64,000 bases of DNA from an uncultured Clostridia bacterium (GCA_934149305.1 CAKPEF010000002.1:84030-148029); one strand, 5' to 3'. Shown: positions 46,332 through 55,993, numbered from the stretch's first letter. A program made the numbers and translations. The notes: a model not told the origin generated them from the letters alone.

Positions 46332-47004
46332 CTATTTATTTACTTCTGTTAAAACACCATCTTGTATTCTTATTATTCTTTTTGCTTGCTCAGCAACACC
46401 GCTGTCATGTGTAATCAAAACGATCGTGTTTCCTTTTGAGTTTAATTCTTTAAATATTTCCATTACTTCTTTTCCTGATTTAGAATCAAGATTTCCGCGT
46501 AGGTTCATCGGCTAAAATAAGAGGAGGATTTGTTATTAAAGCTCTAGCTATTGCAACTCTTTGTTGTTGTCCACCAGAAAGCTCATTCGGAGTATGGTCT
46601 GCTCTTAGTTCGAGCCCAACACTTTTTAATGCTTTTAAAGCCCTTTCACGGCGCTCTTTTGCTGGTACATTTTGATATATTAAAGGCAATTCAACATTCT
46701 CGATTGCTGTTAACTTTGGGAGTAAGTTAAATCCTTGGAATACAAATCCTATTTTATTATTTCTAATATCTGCAAGTTCGTCATCACTCATTTTTGAAAT
46801 AGGCTTTCCATCTAAAATATATGTTCCTTCAGTAGGAACATCAAGGCAACCAAGCATATTCATAAGTGTTGATTTTCCTGAACCAGATGGACCAATAATA
46901 GAAACAAATTCATGCTCTTCTATGTGAAGGTTTATATGGTTAAGTGCATAAACTTTGTTTTCTCCCATTTCATAAATTTTTGACATATCTTTTATATCTA
47001 TCAT
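46332..47004 (-). CDS. ABC transporter ATP-binding protein (LolD/MacB type); +1 frame change at CGG
   Basis: A 223-residue ATPase once one base is skipped. Walker [11 protein letters not shown]-loop FQGFNLLP, signature [15 protein letters not shown], Walker B LILADEPT. In this family [12 protein letters not shown] always follows; here the literal frame reads EPTRKS then stops. Skipping the C of the CGG at 46495-46497 (minus strand) yields [18 protein letters not shown] to a normal end ([27 protein letters not shown]). No permease gene lies beside it. The ATG at 47004 follows AAAGGAA. Confidence 0.88.
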
Positions 47005-47044
47005 AAAAATTCCTTTCAATTTAAGAACTTCTTAGGTTAAGTAT

Positions 47045-47137
47045 AATCGTAAATACCCGAAAAATCAATAATTAAATAGCAGACTCTATAAAGGGGGAAC
47101 CTAAAATCAAGTCTGCTATTAAAAGGTATTCACGATT
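47045..47137. repeat. Nested long inverted repeat between the kinase and the ABC gene
   Basis: Outer arms AATCGTAAATACC (47045-47057) and GGTATTCACGATT (47125-47137), inner arms AATAGCAGACT (47075-47085) and AGTCTGCTATT (47110-47120). The inner stem could terminate the kinase transcript on the minus strand, but the outer stem is unexplained. Confidence 0.7.
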
Positions 47138-47187
47138 ACCTTAAGATTATATTACAATACATTTGTGTAAGATTTGTGAATAGAATA

Positions 47188-48699
47188 TCAATTTTGTGTG
47201 TCGTTTCCTGAATGTGCTTTTTCTAATTCAAACCAAAATTCAACTCCGCCATCAACATTTTGTACACCGTAATTCATATGATGCTGTTTCATTATTGCAC
47301 GAACTAATGAAAGACCGATACCACTTCCGCCAACCTCTCTATTTCTAGAAGAGTCTACTTTATAAAATCTATTCCAGATTCTTGGAATATCTTCATCAGC
47401 TATATTTTCTCCACTATTGAATACAGATATTCTAACAAGTCCGCTTGGTTTGTTATCGTCAATAGAAATTTTAATTTCTTTCTTGTTGTCTAAGTGTTTC
47501 AGAGCATTGTTAAAATAATTTGTTAGTACTTGTTCTATTCTAAAAGTATCACCTTTTACTTCTAAATCTTTTTCATAATCAAATGTGACTTTGATTTCTT
47601 TTTCATTTAATAATATTTCTTGTTTTCTAATTAGGTTATTTATAAGTTCTGTTATATTAAAGTTTTGTATATTTAATTCATTTTTGCCATATTCAAGATT
47701 TGATAAATCAAGTAATCCTCTTGTAAGTTCAGCCATTTTATTTGCTTCATCAAGAATAACATCAAGATAATATTTTCTGCTTTCTTCATCTTGTACGATT
47801 CCGTCGCATAATCCTTCTGCGTATCCTTGAATTAAGGCGATTGGCGTTTTTAATTCATGAGAAACATCAGATATAAATTGACTCCTCATTTCTGAAATTT
47901 TAGATGTTTCTTCAATATCTTTTTCTAATTCCATGTTTGCTTTTTTTAGTTCTTGTATTGTCTTCTCGAGATTAGAGGATAGTGCATTTATACTAGTTCC
48001 AAGCATTCCAATCTCGTCATCAGTTGTGACTTCATATTTTTGTGAGAAGTCAAGCTTAGACATTTTTTGAGATATTTGATTAAGTTCTTTTAGTGGTTTA
48101 GTGAACGTATTAGAAATGATAAGAGCTATAATTCCACTAATTATTATGGCAGATGCACCGCCGATTATCAAAAATCTATTTGTTATAGAAACACTTTCTT
48201 TTATTGATTCCATCGGAGTTCTCATAAAAATATGAAAGTTGTTATCTAATTTACCAACTAAAAATACGAAATCTGAATTCAAACTGCTGTCTTTTATAAC
48301 ACCGGTATAATAATTATTTCCATTTTGAAAATTCTCTCTAAAATAATCATTATTTAGGTAAAGGCTAACATCTAATTTTGAAAGTAAAAATCTATTTCTA
48401 GTAAAATCTTTTGAAGTAGTATAAATCGTGATTTCACCACCATTTTGAACAACGATGTCAACATTACTCATTGAATCAATTTTTTCAAGTTCAGACTCTA
48501 TATCCTTTGAATCAGTGTCATAGTCATAATTGCTATAGATTTTGTTTACTTGTGAATATAAGTGGCTAAGATCGTGCTTTTTTGTATATATGTAAAATTC
48601 CTCAAGCACGAGAGTATTTAAAATCCAAATAATGCTCACAACAATAAAAACTAGTAAAGCAAAGCATAAAAATAATTTATCATTTACAGACTTTTTCAT
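47188..48699 (-). CDS. Sensor histidine kinase with HAMP domain
   Basis: A 503-residue kinase: membrane helix near 6-28, extracytoplasmic domain of about 135 residues, second helix near 175-198, HAMP, dimerisation domain with H281 in SDVSHELKTPIALIQGY, and the ATPase domain (NYFNNALKH, GSGIGLSLV). It lies 20 bases after its response regulator. The pair resembles systems that control envelope-stress or antimicrobial-peptide transporters, but the signal is unknown. The start at 48699 is 9 bases after AAAGGA. Confidence 0.94.
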   Translation of the reverse strand: MKKSVNDKLFLCFALLVFIVVSIIWILNTLVLEEFYIYTKKHDLSHLYSQVNKIYSNYDYDTDSKDIESELEKIDSMSNVDIVVQNGGEITIYTTSKDFTRNRFLLSKLDVSLYLNNDYFRENFQNGNNYYTGVIKDSSLNSDFVFLVGKLDNNFHIFMRTPMESIKESVSITNRFLIIGGASAIIISGIIALIISNTFTKPLKELNQISQKMSKLDFSQKYEVTTDDEIGMLGTSINALSSNLEKTIQELKKANMELEKDIEETSKISEMRSQFISDVSHELKTPIALIQGYAEGLCDGIVQDEESRKYYLDVILDEANKMAELTRGLLDLSNLEYGKNELNIQNFNITELINNLIRKQEILLNEKEIKVTFDYEKDLEVKGDTFRIEQVLTNYFNNALKHLDNKKEIKISIDDNKPSGLVRISVFNSGENIADEDIPRIWNRFYKVDSSRNREVGGSGIGLSLVRAIMKQHHMNYGVQNVDGGVEFWFELEKAHSGNDTQN

Positions 48700-48719
48700 G
48701 CGTAACATTCCTTTCAAAA

Positions 48720-49388
48720 TTATTCAAATTTGTATCCTAGACCGCGAATTGTTTGAATGTGTTCGCCTTTTTTGCCCATTTTCTTTCTTAGCTTTTTAAT
48801 ATGACTATCTATTGTTCTAGAATCTCCATAATAATCATAATTCCATACATTATTTAAGATTTTTTCTCTAGATAAAGCTACACCTTTGTTAGAAATTAAA
48901 TATTGCAATAATTCAAATTCTTTCATACTTAAATCAGCATTTTGTCCATCGATTGTAACAACGTGAGCAGATTCATCTATAACAATACCATCAAATTCTG
49001 TTATTTCTTTGTTTTCAGGATAACATCTTGCAAGTAGTGCTTCGACTCTAGCAACTAGAATCTTTGGACTAAATGGTTTTGATATATATTCATCAACTCC
49101 AAGCTCAAAGCCAAATAATTCATCCCTTTCTTCGCCCCTTGCTGTAAGCATGATAACAGGAACTTTTGAAGTTTTTCTAAGCTCTCTAAGGGTTGCCCAA
49201 CCATCTAAAACTGGCATCATGACATCTAACAAAATTAAGCTTATATCTTTGTTTTCTTCAAAAATATCAAGTGCCTTCTGACCATTTTCTGCCTCTAAAA
49301 TTTCATAATTATTTGCAGACAAAAAGTCGTTTAAAAGCTTTCTCATTCTACTTTCATCGTCTACGACAAGTATTTTAAATTTTTTCAT
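48720..49388 (-). CDS. OmpR/PhoB-family response regulator
   Basis: A 222-residue regulator. Receiver domain with D10-D11, phospho-acceptor D55, T and K of the switch (VIMLTARGE, YISKPFS). Winged-helix DNA-binding domain from about 125 with YDYYGDSRTIDSHIKKLRKKMG and the C-terminal wing IQTIRGLGYKFE. First gene of the two-component operon. Confidence 0.95.
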   Translation of the reverse strand: MKKFKILVVDDESRMRKLLNDFLSANNYEILEAENGQKALDIFEENKDISLILLDVMMPVLDGWATLRELRKTSKVPVIMLTARGEERDELFGFELGVDEYISKPFSPKILVARVEALLARCYPENKEITEFDGIVIDESAHVVTIDGQNADLSMKEFELLQYLISNKGVALSREKILNNVWNYDYYGDSRTIDSHIKKLRKKMGKKGEHIQTIRGLGYKFE

Positions 49389-49474
49389 AAATTCTCATTC
49401 CTTTCGTTAATACTTATTGAATTTTATAATTTTTATATGTTTTTTTAGTGAAAAAAACATATATTTTAAGAAAA

Positions 49475-50152
49475 CTATTTTAATAAATAGATTTTAATAA
49501 GTGCTATCAAAAGCATGTGTAAAGGGTAAAAAACATAAAAATAATATTTTAACGATTTGCCTTTTTGGCCATTGTAAAACAAAATAAAAGGTAGTGCAAG
49601 TAGCATGTACATTTGTAATGTGCTGTTTCTTATAAGTAGGTAGGCAATTGCAATTGCTAGCATACCTGGCACCATGAGCCACTTTTTATCTTTGCAAAAA
49701 TAAGACAAGATTACAATTAAGACTGCAAATATACCATAATCCATAGGAATTACAATCGATATTAATGCTAAAAATATTGACACGACATAAAAAATAGGTG
49801 TTTCTTTACCTTTTTCTATGAAAAATAATGATAAAAGAGCAATAGTAAATGTAAAGCATATATTTAGTGAAAAATGTGAAATGTTTTCAGGTATAAGTGC
49901 TGGAATGAAATTTGCTGACGAGAGTAACAGTAAAAAGGGAATTTCTGAAACTATTCCGCAAAGCAACATTCTAAGAATATATTTTGATTTAGAATGTGTA
50001 TGTTTAAAACCTACTCCGACTTGAAAAGCGAAAATAGGCATTGCAATTCTTCCTACAATCCTCATGAGTCTATTATTATCAAAAAGAGCTAGACCTAAAT
50101 GGTCTACAAACATTGTTATGCAAGCAACTAATTTTAAAGCGAAAGAAGACAT
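49475..50152 (-). CDS. TraX family membrane protein
   Basis: A 225-residue multi-pass membrane protein. The start SSFALKLVACITMFVDHLGLALFDNN and PIFAFQVGVGFKHTHSKSKYILRMLLCGIVSEIPFLLL match the TraX family, which acetylates F-pilin on conjugative plasmids but is also widespread on Firmicutes chromosomes with unknown targets. No conjugation genes are near. Confidence 0.9.
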   Translation of the reverse strand: MSSFALKLVACITMFVDHLGLALFDNNRLMRIVGRIAMPIFAFQVGVGFKHTHSKSKYILRMLLCGIVSEIPFLLLLSSANFIPALIPENISHFSLNICFTFTIALLSLFFIEKGKETPIFYVVSIFLALISIVIPMDYGIFAVLIVILSYFCKDKKWLMVPGMLAIAIAYLLIRNSTLQMYMLLALPFILFYNGQKGKSLKYYFYVFYPLHMLLIALIKIYLLK

Positions 50153-50285
50153 AAAATACCTCCATGTACATTTTTATAAATTTAATGATATCATGAAAAG
50201 TTTTTAATGTAAATAAAGTGAAAATTATAAATTCCTTATTGCAGAAATATGTAGATTTTTGTATATTAATGTGAGAGGTGTAAAC

Positions 50286-51140
50286 ATGGATAAAATTGAG
50301 CTAAAGAATGTTGAAGATTTTAATTTGACACATATTTTAGAATGTGGGCAATGTTTTAGATGGAAAAAAGAAAACGACGGAAGTTACACTGGAGTTATAA
50401 AAGCTGGTGTTATGAATGTAAGTTCAAATGATGGAAAAGACATATGCTTCACATACGAGTTGTCAGGTGACGCAAATCAAATAATAGAAAATTATTTTGA
50501 TTTAAAAAGAGACTATAAAAAAATAAAAGATGTTATATCTGTCGAAGATAAAAATATGATAGAAGCGATAAAATATGGTTATGGGATAAGAATATTAAAG
50601 CAAGATCCATGGGAGATGCTAATAAGCTATATAATATCAGCCGCAAATAATATTCCAAGAATTTCAAAAACGATAGAAAATATCTCTAAAGAATATGGTA
50701 GAAAGATAAAATTTAGCAATAAAGAATATTATTTATTTCCTACATCTAAAGAGCTATCTAAGGCGAGCATAGAAGATTTTAGAAGACTCAATTTAGGCTT
50801 TAGAGACAAATATGTATATGGTGCGGTTCAAGATGTTGTGAGTGGAACAGTTGATTTAGAAAAGATAAACCAACTAAAATACAAAGAAGCCAAAAAGGAG
50901 TTAATGAAGATCAAAGGAGTTGGCTCAAAAGTGGCCGATTGCATACTTTTATTTTCAATGAATAAAATAGAGGCTTTTCCAATAGACACATGGATAAAAA
51001 AGGTTATGACAGAATTGTATAGTACCCAAAACAGCTTAAAAGACATAGAAAAATGTGCTACCGAGCGATTTGGTGAATACGCAGGAATAGCACAACAATA
51101 TCTATTTTATTACATGAGAGAAAAAGATAAAGCAAAATAA
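50286..51140 (+). CDS. ogg: 8-oxoguanine DNA glycosylase (OGG1-like)
   Basis: A 284-residue bifunctional glycosylase/AP lyase of the HhH-GPD superfamily that removes 8-oxoguanine. The N-terminal domain contains HILECGQCFRWKK. The helix-hairpin-helix is LMKIKGVGSKVADCILLFSM with the catalytic lysine, and the catalytic aspartate lies in FPIDTWIKKVM. GAGGTG fits the ATG at 50286. Confidence 0.93.
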   Translation: MDKIELKNVEDFNLTHILECGQCFRWKKENDGSYTGVIKAGVMNVSSNDGKDICFTYELSGDANQIIENYFDLKRDYKKIKDVISVEDKNMIEAIKYGYGIRILKQDPWEMLISYIISAANNIPRISKTIENISKEYGRKIKFSNKEYYLFPTSKELSKASIEDFRRLNLGFRDKYVYGAVQDVVSGTVDLEKINQLKYKEAKKELMKIKGVGSKVADCILLFSMNKIEAFPIDTWIKKVMTELYSTQNSLKDIEKCATERFGEYAGIAQQYLFYYMREKDKAK

Positions 51141-51143
51141 ATT

Positions 51144-51407
51144 TTAATCATTGTGATTTTTTATAACATTATTCGCTACATCAATGACTAAACCACCGAT
51201 TGTAAACTCTGAAAATAGGGTTATTGCAGAATAAACAAGCGAAGTGCCCAAAGTATACATACTTATTGTTTGAAGTACATTTTTATTGTACGCAATTAAG
51301 CTAATACCGATAATGCAAAGTGCTACAGATGTAATCGAGCCTGCAATTATAACATGCTTTGAAAATTTATTTATTGAATTTAACTTTTCCATAATTTTAT
51401 TAAACAT
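51144..51407 (-). CDS. Small membrane protein, 87 residues
   Basis: Not recognised. Two membrane helices (about 22-42 and 47-68) between a short basic start and an asparagine-rich end. The ATG at 51407 is 9 bases after GAGGAG; a start three codons earlier sits on that site. Convergent with and close to the OGG gene. Confidence 0.65.
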   Translation of the reverse strand: MFNKIMEKLNSINKFSKHVIIAGSITSVALCIIGISLIAYNKNVLQTISMYTLGTSLVYSAITLFSEFTIGGLVIDVANNVIKNHND

Positions 51408-51784
51408 AATAACCATCTCCTCATAAGTTTCAAGCTTACAATCTTTTCATTTGCTATAACACAATTATAGCACGGTAAACATAAAAAATCAATCAGAAAA
51501 AGCTTGGAAAAGCTTGGTACACAAGGAATTAACTAAACAAATGCTACGGAAACACAGATTACATAAAACAAAAAAATTTTTGAGATAAAAATCACTTTTT
51601 TTATATTTATAGCTAAAATTATAGGGAAATAAGCATTTGCACGCAACACACAGAAATAAGTTACTGCATAAAAAAGATGGAAAATTGGAAATTACTAGGA
51701 AATTGTTTGGGCCTATTGTGAAATTTAAGTAATATTAGAATGCTTTTAAATAGATGTCACAGTGAAATTGGACATCTATTTTAG
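51408..51784. other. Intergenic stretch without recognised features
   Basis: AT-rich sequence between the 51144 gene and the rpsT terminator. I see no supported gene; only a short direct repeat AAAAGCTTGG near 51500. Confidence 0.5.
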
Positions 51785-51815
51785 GCAAAAAAAATAAGTC
51801 GAGCTTGGCTCGACA
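51785..51815 (-). terminator. Terminator after rpsT
   Basis: Stem GTCGAGC / GCTCGAC; on the minus strand it is followed by TTATTTTTTTTG. Confidence 0.88.
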
Positions 51816-51829
51816 TATAAAAATAATTT

Positions 51830-52093
51830 TTATTTAATAGTATTAAGTGTTTTAGCAAGACTTGCTTTTTTTCTAGAAGCTGTGTTTGCTTTAATTACAC
51901 CTTTATTAGCAGCTTTATCTACAGCTTTAGTAGCAACTTTGAATTTTTCTATAGCTAAATCTTTGTCGCCGGCTTCAACAGCAGCTTTAAAGTTTTTAGT
52001 TGCAGTTTTGTATGCAGTTTTTACAACAGCATTGTCTTCTGTTTTTGTTTTAATTGTATTTACTCTTTTAATAGCAGATTTAATATTTGGCAT
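51830..52093 (-). CDS. rpsT: 30S ribosomal protein S20
   Basis: An 87-residue basic, alanine- and lysine-rich ribosomal protein that binds 16S rRNA. MPNIKSAIKRV at the start and KGVIKANTASRKKASLAKTL at the end are typical. The AGGAGG site sets the start at 52093; the longer upstream frame is not real. Confidence 0.96.
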   Translation of the reverse strand: MPNIKSAIKRVNTIKTKTEDNAVVKTAYKTATKNFKAAVEAGDKDLAIEKFKVATKAVDKAANKGVIKANTASRKKASLAKTLNTIK

Positions 52094-52223
52094 TACTAGC
52101 ACCTCCTTTTGTACGCATCGTAGACAATTTACGAAAACTAGTTTAGCACATATTTTTACAAAAAGCAAGCATTATTTATACATATAAAGAGAACTAAAGT
52201 TCTGTATTTTTTTGCTAATGCTA

Positions 52224-52252
52224 TTGACAATACAAAAAAACTCAAGTATAAT
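52224..52252 (+). promoter_or_regulatory. Promoter of rpsU-yqeY
   Basis: TTGACA (52224-52229), 17 bases, TATAAT (52247-52252): both hexamers perfect, as expected for a ribosomal protein gene. The leader is about 80 bases. Confidence 0.88.
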
Positions 52253-52341
52253 AGCATATGTTATGAAGAGGAGAGACTAATTGAGAAACGAGCACAAATA
52301 GTTAATAACAAAATGTTTAAGCTTCGGAAGGAGGGAAAAGA

Positions 52342-52515
52342 ATGTCAGGAATAAAAATTAGAGATAACGAATCTATAGATAATGCATTAAAAAGATTTAA
52401 GAGAGATTGCGCTAGAAGTGGAGTTTTACAAGAGGTTAGAAAGAGAGAACATTACGAAAAACCTAGTGTAAAAAGAAAGAAGAAATCTGAAGCTGCAAGA
52501 AAAAGAAAATTTTAA
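52342..52515 (+). CDS. rpsU: 30S ribosomal protein S21
   Basis: A 57-residue basic protein of the small ribosomal subunit. It reads [21 protein letters not shown] at the start, then [23 protein letters not shown], the S21 pattern. GGAAGGAGGG precedes the ATG. It is followed by yqeY, the usual partner in Firmicutes. Confidence 0.95.
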   Translation: MSGIKIRDNESIDNALKRFKRDCARSGVLQEVRKREHYEKPSVKRKKKSEAARKRKF

Positions 52516-52532
52516 TAATACATAAGTCTGTT

Positions 52533-52562
52533 AGGGGGTCGCATTCATGAGTGTGACCCTTT
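52533..52562 (+). terminator. Terminator or attenuator between rpsU and yqeY
   Basis: Stem AGGGGGTCGCA / TGTGACCCT followed by only three T, so it probably lowers rather than stops transcription into yqeY. Confidence 0.6.
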
Positions 52563-52592
52563 AAATTTAAATTAAAGGAGGTTTTTTATAGT

Positions 52593-53033
52593 ATGTTAAA
52601 AGAGAAGTTATTACAAGATTTTAAAGAAGCAATGAAAGAAAAAAATGAATTAAAGAAAAATACCGTAATGATGGTTAGAGCAGCAGTATTACAAATCGAA
52701 AAAGACACGCAAAAAGAAGTTTTAGATGACCAAATTTTAGAGATAATTGCAAAAGAAGTTAAAAAGAGAAAAGAATCACTTGCAGACTACGAAAAAAGTG
52801 GCAGAGAAGATTTAATAAGACAAATAAATGATGAAATCGCAATCTTGAAAGAGTACTTGCCAGAAGAGCTTAGCGAAGAAGAAATTAGAAAAATAGTAGA
52901 GGAAGCAATAAAAGAAACAGGTGCTGAGACAATAAAAGATATGGGCAAAGTGATGCAGGCAGCAAAAGCAAAATCTGCTGGTAGAGCGGACAATAAAGTT
53001 ATAAATGAAATTGTTAGAGAATTCTTAAAATAA
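52593..53033 (+). CDS. yqeY: GatB/YqeY domain protein
   Basis: A 146-residue helical protein of the YqeY family, homologous to the tRNA-binding tail of GatB. It reads LLQDFKEAMKEKNELKKNTVMMVRAAV at the start and MGKVMQAAKAKSAGRADNKVINEIV near the end. Its function is unproven. AAAGGAGG site; follows rpsU. Confidence 0.93.
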   Translation: MLKEKLLQDFKEAMKEKNELKKNTVMMVRAAVLQIEKDTQKEVLDDQILEIIAKEVKKRKESLADYEKSGREDLIRQINDEIAILKEYLPEELSEEEIRKIVEEAIKETGAETIKDMGKVMQAAKAKSAGRADNKVINEIVREFLK

Positions 53034-53037
53034 AATT

Positions 53038-53078
53038 TTAAAAGCAACCATAGCACAAGATGCCGTGGTTGCTTTTTA
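53038..53078 (+). terminator. Terminator after yqeY
   Basis: Stem AAAGCAACCA / TGGTTGCTTT followed by T. Confidence 0.88.
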
Positions 53079-53232
53079 TAATTTTATATACTTGATTAAA
53101 ATGTTATCTTCTTTTTGCGTAAATCCTCAATATTAGTTGATTTTTATCATATTTTGTCTATTGACAAAATACTACATAAATAGTAATCTAAAAGTGAGAG
53201 TTTAAGTAAATATAACAGGAAGGAGTATTCAT

Positions 53233-54828
53233 ATGGGGGTTAGTTTCAAAAAGATTTTTAGTGAAAATGAAGAAGAATTAGTTGTAAATAGAAGCCGAAA
53301 TGCAATAAAAGCTTTGATTTATATGGCAATTGCAGTTGTATGTATAATAGTTATTGCAGTGGTAATTAAATATTCAGGAGACAAAGATGCGATAAGGAGA
53401 GACAAAATAATTCATGATATACAAGCGGTTAGAACGGCGGTAGAAAGCAGAGCTAAAGATTACAAAATAAGTCCAACAACAGCAGAACTTGTGGGTACTA
53501 GCTTGAAAGAAAATCCAATCGTACTTACAATCAACGGTGTTGAAGAAGAATATAGATATGGGTATTACTATGTTACTCCTGAAGAGTTAGCATCATTAAC
53601 ACAAGCATTGAATTTAAAAAGTGAAGCATATATCGTAAATTATGATACGTACGATGTAATAAATTATAAAGGTATTGTATATGCCAGAGGAAGATATCAT
53701 TCATATGATGATTTATTACTTATCAAAAGTGGAAAAAAACCTGCTAAAAAGCAAATTATAAGAACAATTGAAGATTTAAATAATATTAGAAATGATCCAT
53801 CAGGACATTATAAACTTTCAAGTAATTTAGATTTGTCTTCATATGAACTTGGCGAAGGTTGGAGACCAATACCACAATTTAGTGGCACACTTGATGGAAG
53901 AGGATATACAATAAGCAATTTAACAATAGCAAGACCTTCTTCAAGATATGTTGGACTTTTTGAAAATCTAACAGATACAGCCAGAGTTACTAACATAAAG
54001 TTTGAAAATGTTAGTGTAAGAGGTGGTGAATATGTTGGAACATTAGCAGGAAGCAACGCAGGAAATATTAGCAATGTAACAATTAGTAGCGGAAGTGTAA
54101 ATGGACAAACAAATTACACTGGAGGATTAGTTGGGTCACACAACAATGGTATTATTTCAAATTGTGTAGTTTTATTGGATCAAATAAATGGTTATTCTTC
54201 GGTGGGTGGCGTAGTTGGAACATTATATTCTGGCACGCTAACAAAGAGTGGTGCAAAAACAAGTATAAAAGGTAGGGAGTCAGTAGGCGGAGTTATTGGT
54301 ATGGTAGCGATAGAGGATGCAACATATGTACAACAAGTATGTGCTAACACCCAAATAACTGGTACAAACAGCTTGGGCGGTTTGATAGGAACACTTCAAA
54401 TATTGACAGATGATAGAATAGAACTTGAAAACTCATATAGTAAGGGTACAATAAATGGCACTCACAAAAATGCAGGTGGTTTAGTAGGAATGATAACAAG
54501 TGTTGGTGATGCTAACATATATTTTAACGCTTTATATGCAGATGTGGATATTCTAAATAAAGATGTTACATCAGGTGGATGTGTTGGTTATTTTGATGTT
54601 TCTGTAACATCAAATGCAATAGTAAAAGACTGTTTCTGGGAGAAAGATTTAGCTCCAGGAGAAGTACTTAGAGACATTGGTACAAAAGCTGCAAACTCAA
54701 TTACATTTAGTTTTGATGATGAAACGCCAGAAGACATGAGGATTCGTAACACATTTGTAAATTGGAATTTTGATATTTGGGGTATAGATGAAAGAGTAAG
54801 AACTCCATATTTAAGATGGGAAGTTTAA
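53233..54828 (+). CDS. Pilin-like membrane-anchored protein with GLUG-type repeats
   Basis: A 531-residue protein. One membrane helix at about 25-46 follows a short cytosolic start. The next 120 residues (KIIHDIQAVRTAVESRAKDYKISPTTAELVG, YYYVTPEEL, YIVNYDTYDVINYKG) match a module also found in the two pilin-like proteins downstream. Residues about 195-470 form repeats with GGLVG, GGVVG, GGVIG and GGLIG signatures (GLUG motif, a beta-helix found in surface adhesins). It is likely the large surface or tip component of a three-gene set. GGAAGGAG site. Confidence 0.8.
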   Translation: MGVSFKKIFSENEEELVVNRSRNAIKALIYMAIAVVCIIVIAVVIKYSGDKDAIRRDKIIHDIQAVRTAVESRAKDYKISPTTAELVGTSLKENPIVLTINGVEEEYRYGYYYVTPEELASLTQALNLKSEAYIVNYDTYDVINYKGIVYARGRYHSYDDLLLIKSGKKPAKKQIIRTIEDLNNIRNDPSGHYKLSSNLDLSSYELGEGWRPIPQFSGTLDGRGYTISNLTIARPSSRYVGLFENLTDTARVTNIKFENVSVRGGEYVGTLAGSNAGNISNVTISSGSVNGQTNYTGGLVGSHNNGIISNCVVLLDQINGYSSVGGVVGTLYSGTLTKSGAKTSIKGRESVGGVIGMVAIEDATYVQQVCANTQITGTNSLGGLIGTLQILTDDRIELENSYSKGTINGTHKNAGGLVGMITSVGDANIYFNALYADVDILNKDVTSGGCVGYFDVSVTSNAIVKDCFWEKDLAPGEVLRDIGTKAANSITFSFDDETPEDMRIRNTFVNWNFDIWGIDERVRTPYLRWEV

Positions 54829-54833
54829 AATTA

Positions 54834-54863
54834 AAAAGAGTCGCCAACTAGCGACTCTTTTGC
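54834..54863 (+). terminator. Terminator after the GLUG gene
   Basis: Stem AAAGAGTCGC / GCGACTCTTT followed by T; it probably permits partial read-through into the pilin-like genes. Confidence 0.8.
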
Positions 54864-54961
54864 ACAAATGTAATAAGTAAAAGATAAAAATGAAGTAATG
54901 GAGCTTAAGTTGGGCTTTGAAAAAAATATATTGCTTCAAACATATTAAGGAGGGATATACC

Positions 54962-55432
54962 TTGAAAAGGCAAAAAGGTGTCTCAATGGTAACACTTGTA
55001 ATTTCAATTGTGGTTATGATTATAATTTTATCTATCGTAATAAACTCTAGTATAAATAGTGTAAATGAAACCAACCTTACAAAGATAGACAACGAAATAG
55101 GAGATCTAAAAAATGCAGTAGCAATAAGAATAACAAACTATCAAAGAAATTCCACATTATATCCAATAGTTGGTCAAAAAATAGGTGATAATGTTTTTGA
55201 ATACATAAGGTCAATTGAGAGATTGAGTTCATCTGAAATTGGAGATATAATAGATGAAATAGTAAAGGATTATTCGAGTGAAAATGCAGATTATTATAGA
55301 TTAGTTGGAAAGACTGAGGCAGAAAAACTGGGAATCGAAAATGTAGAAAATGATCACTATTATGTTGTTGATTATATAAACGGTGAAGTTTATGGCCCTG
55401 TAGATTCACAAATTGTAAGTAATGGAGGTTAG
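54962..55432 (+). CDS. Type IV pilin-like protein, TTG start
   Basis: A 156-residue protein with a short basic leader ending KG and a hydrophobic helix (VSMVTLVISIVVMIIILSIVI), the layout of class III-signal pilins, though position +5 after the glycine is threonine, not glutamate. The soluble part holds the same module as the 53233 protein (DLKNAVAIRITNYQRNSTLYPIVGQ ... YYVVDYINGEVYG). AAGGAGGGATATACC fits the TTG at 54962. No prepilin peptidase or assembly ATPase is in the window. Confidence 0.78.
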   Translation: MKRQKGVSMVTLVISIVVMIIILSIVINSSINSVNETNLTKIDNEIGDLKNAVAIRITNYQRNSTLYPIVGQKIGDNVFEYIRSIERLSSSEIGDIIDEIVKDYSSENADYYRLVGKTEAEKLGIENVENDHYYVVDYINGEVYGPVDSQIVSNGG

Positions 55433-55436
55433 TGCT

Positions 55437-55961
55437 ATGATGAAAAATTCTAATGGAGTTACAATGATGAATTTAGTAATTACAATTGTAGTTATGATTA
55501 TCTTAATTAGTGTGTCAGGATATTATTCGATAGATAGTATAAAAAATGCCTATACAAGCAGACAAAAAAGAGAATTCGCATCAGTAGTGGACTACACAGC
55601 AACGCTGAAAGCAAAGATGCTTGTGGATGAGTTTTCGCCATCGAACGAAACAATAATAAGCGTTGATGCTCTTACAACTATTGCTACAGGACTTTCAGAA
55701 ACTTCAACAAATAAAATAATAGCAGTAAATGAATCTGATATTTTGTCGGCAAAATACAAATATCATTATATAACACCGGAAAAACTTCAAGATACTTCGT
55801 TTTCAAATGATTTTGCCACAGTGAAAGATGCTGAAAATAATTATATAATAAATTTTTATACAGGAACTGTTATTGGATTATATGATCAAGGAAAGAGAGT
55901 AGAAATATCAGGCATAGTAAAGGGAACAAGTGACATAACATTAGAATTTGATGAACAATAA
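55437..55961 (+). CDS. Type IV pilin-like protein
   Basis: A 174-residue protein, paralogous to the 54962 product: leader ending NG, hydrophobic helix VTMMNLVITIVVMIILISVS (asparagine at +5), then YTATLKAKMLVDEF..., YHYITPEKL, NYIINFYTGTVIGLYDQG. The GGAGG site overlaps the last codons of the previous gene, so the two are coupled. Confidence 0.78.
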   Translation: MMKNSNGVTMMNLVITIVVMIILISVSGYYSIDSIKNAYTSRQKREFASVVDYTATLKAKMLVDEFSPSNETIISVDALTTIATGLSETSTNKIIAVNESDILSAKYKYHYITPEKLQDTSFSNDFATVKDAENNYIINFYTGTVIGLYDQGKRVEISGIVKGTSDITLEFDEQ

Positions 55962-55993
55962 ATCTTAAGTAACGATAATTAAATAATTTACAT

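Noticed and set aside
54895..54920. Possible further GTAG-hairpin copy (GGAGCTTAAGTTGGGC)
   Set aside because: The GTAG start and the GTGCTCCATAAAA end are both missing; similarity is too weak to count.
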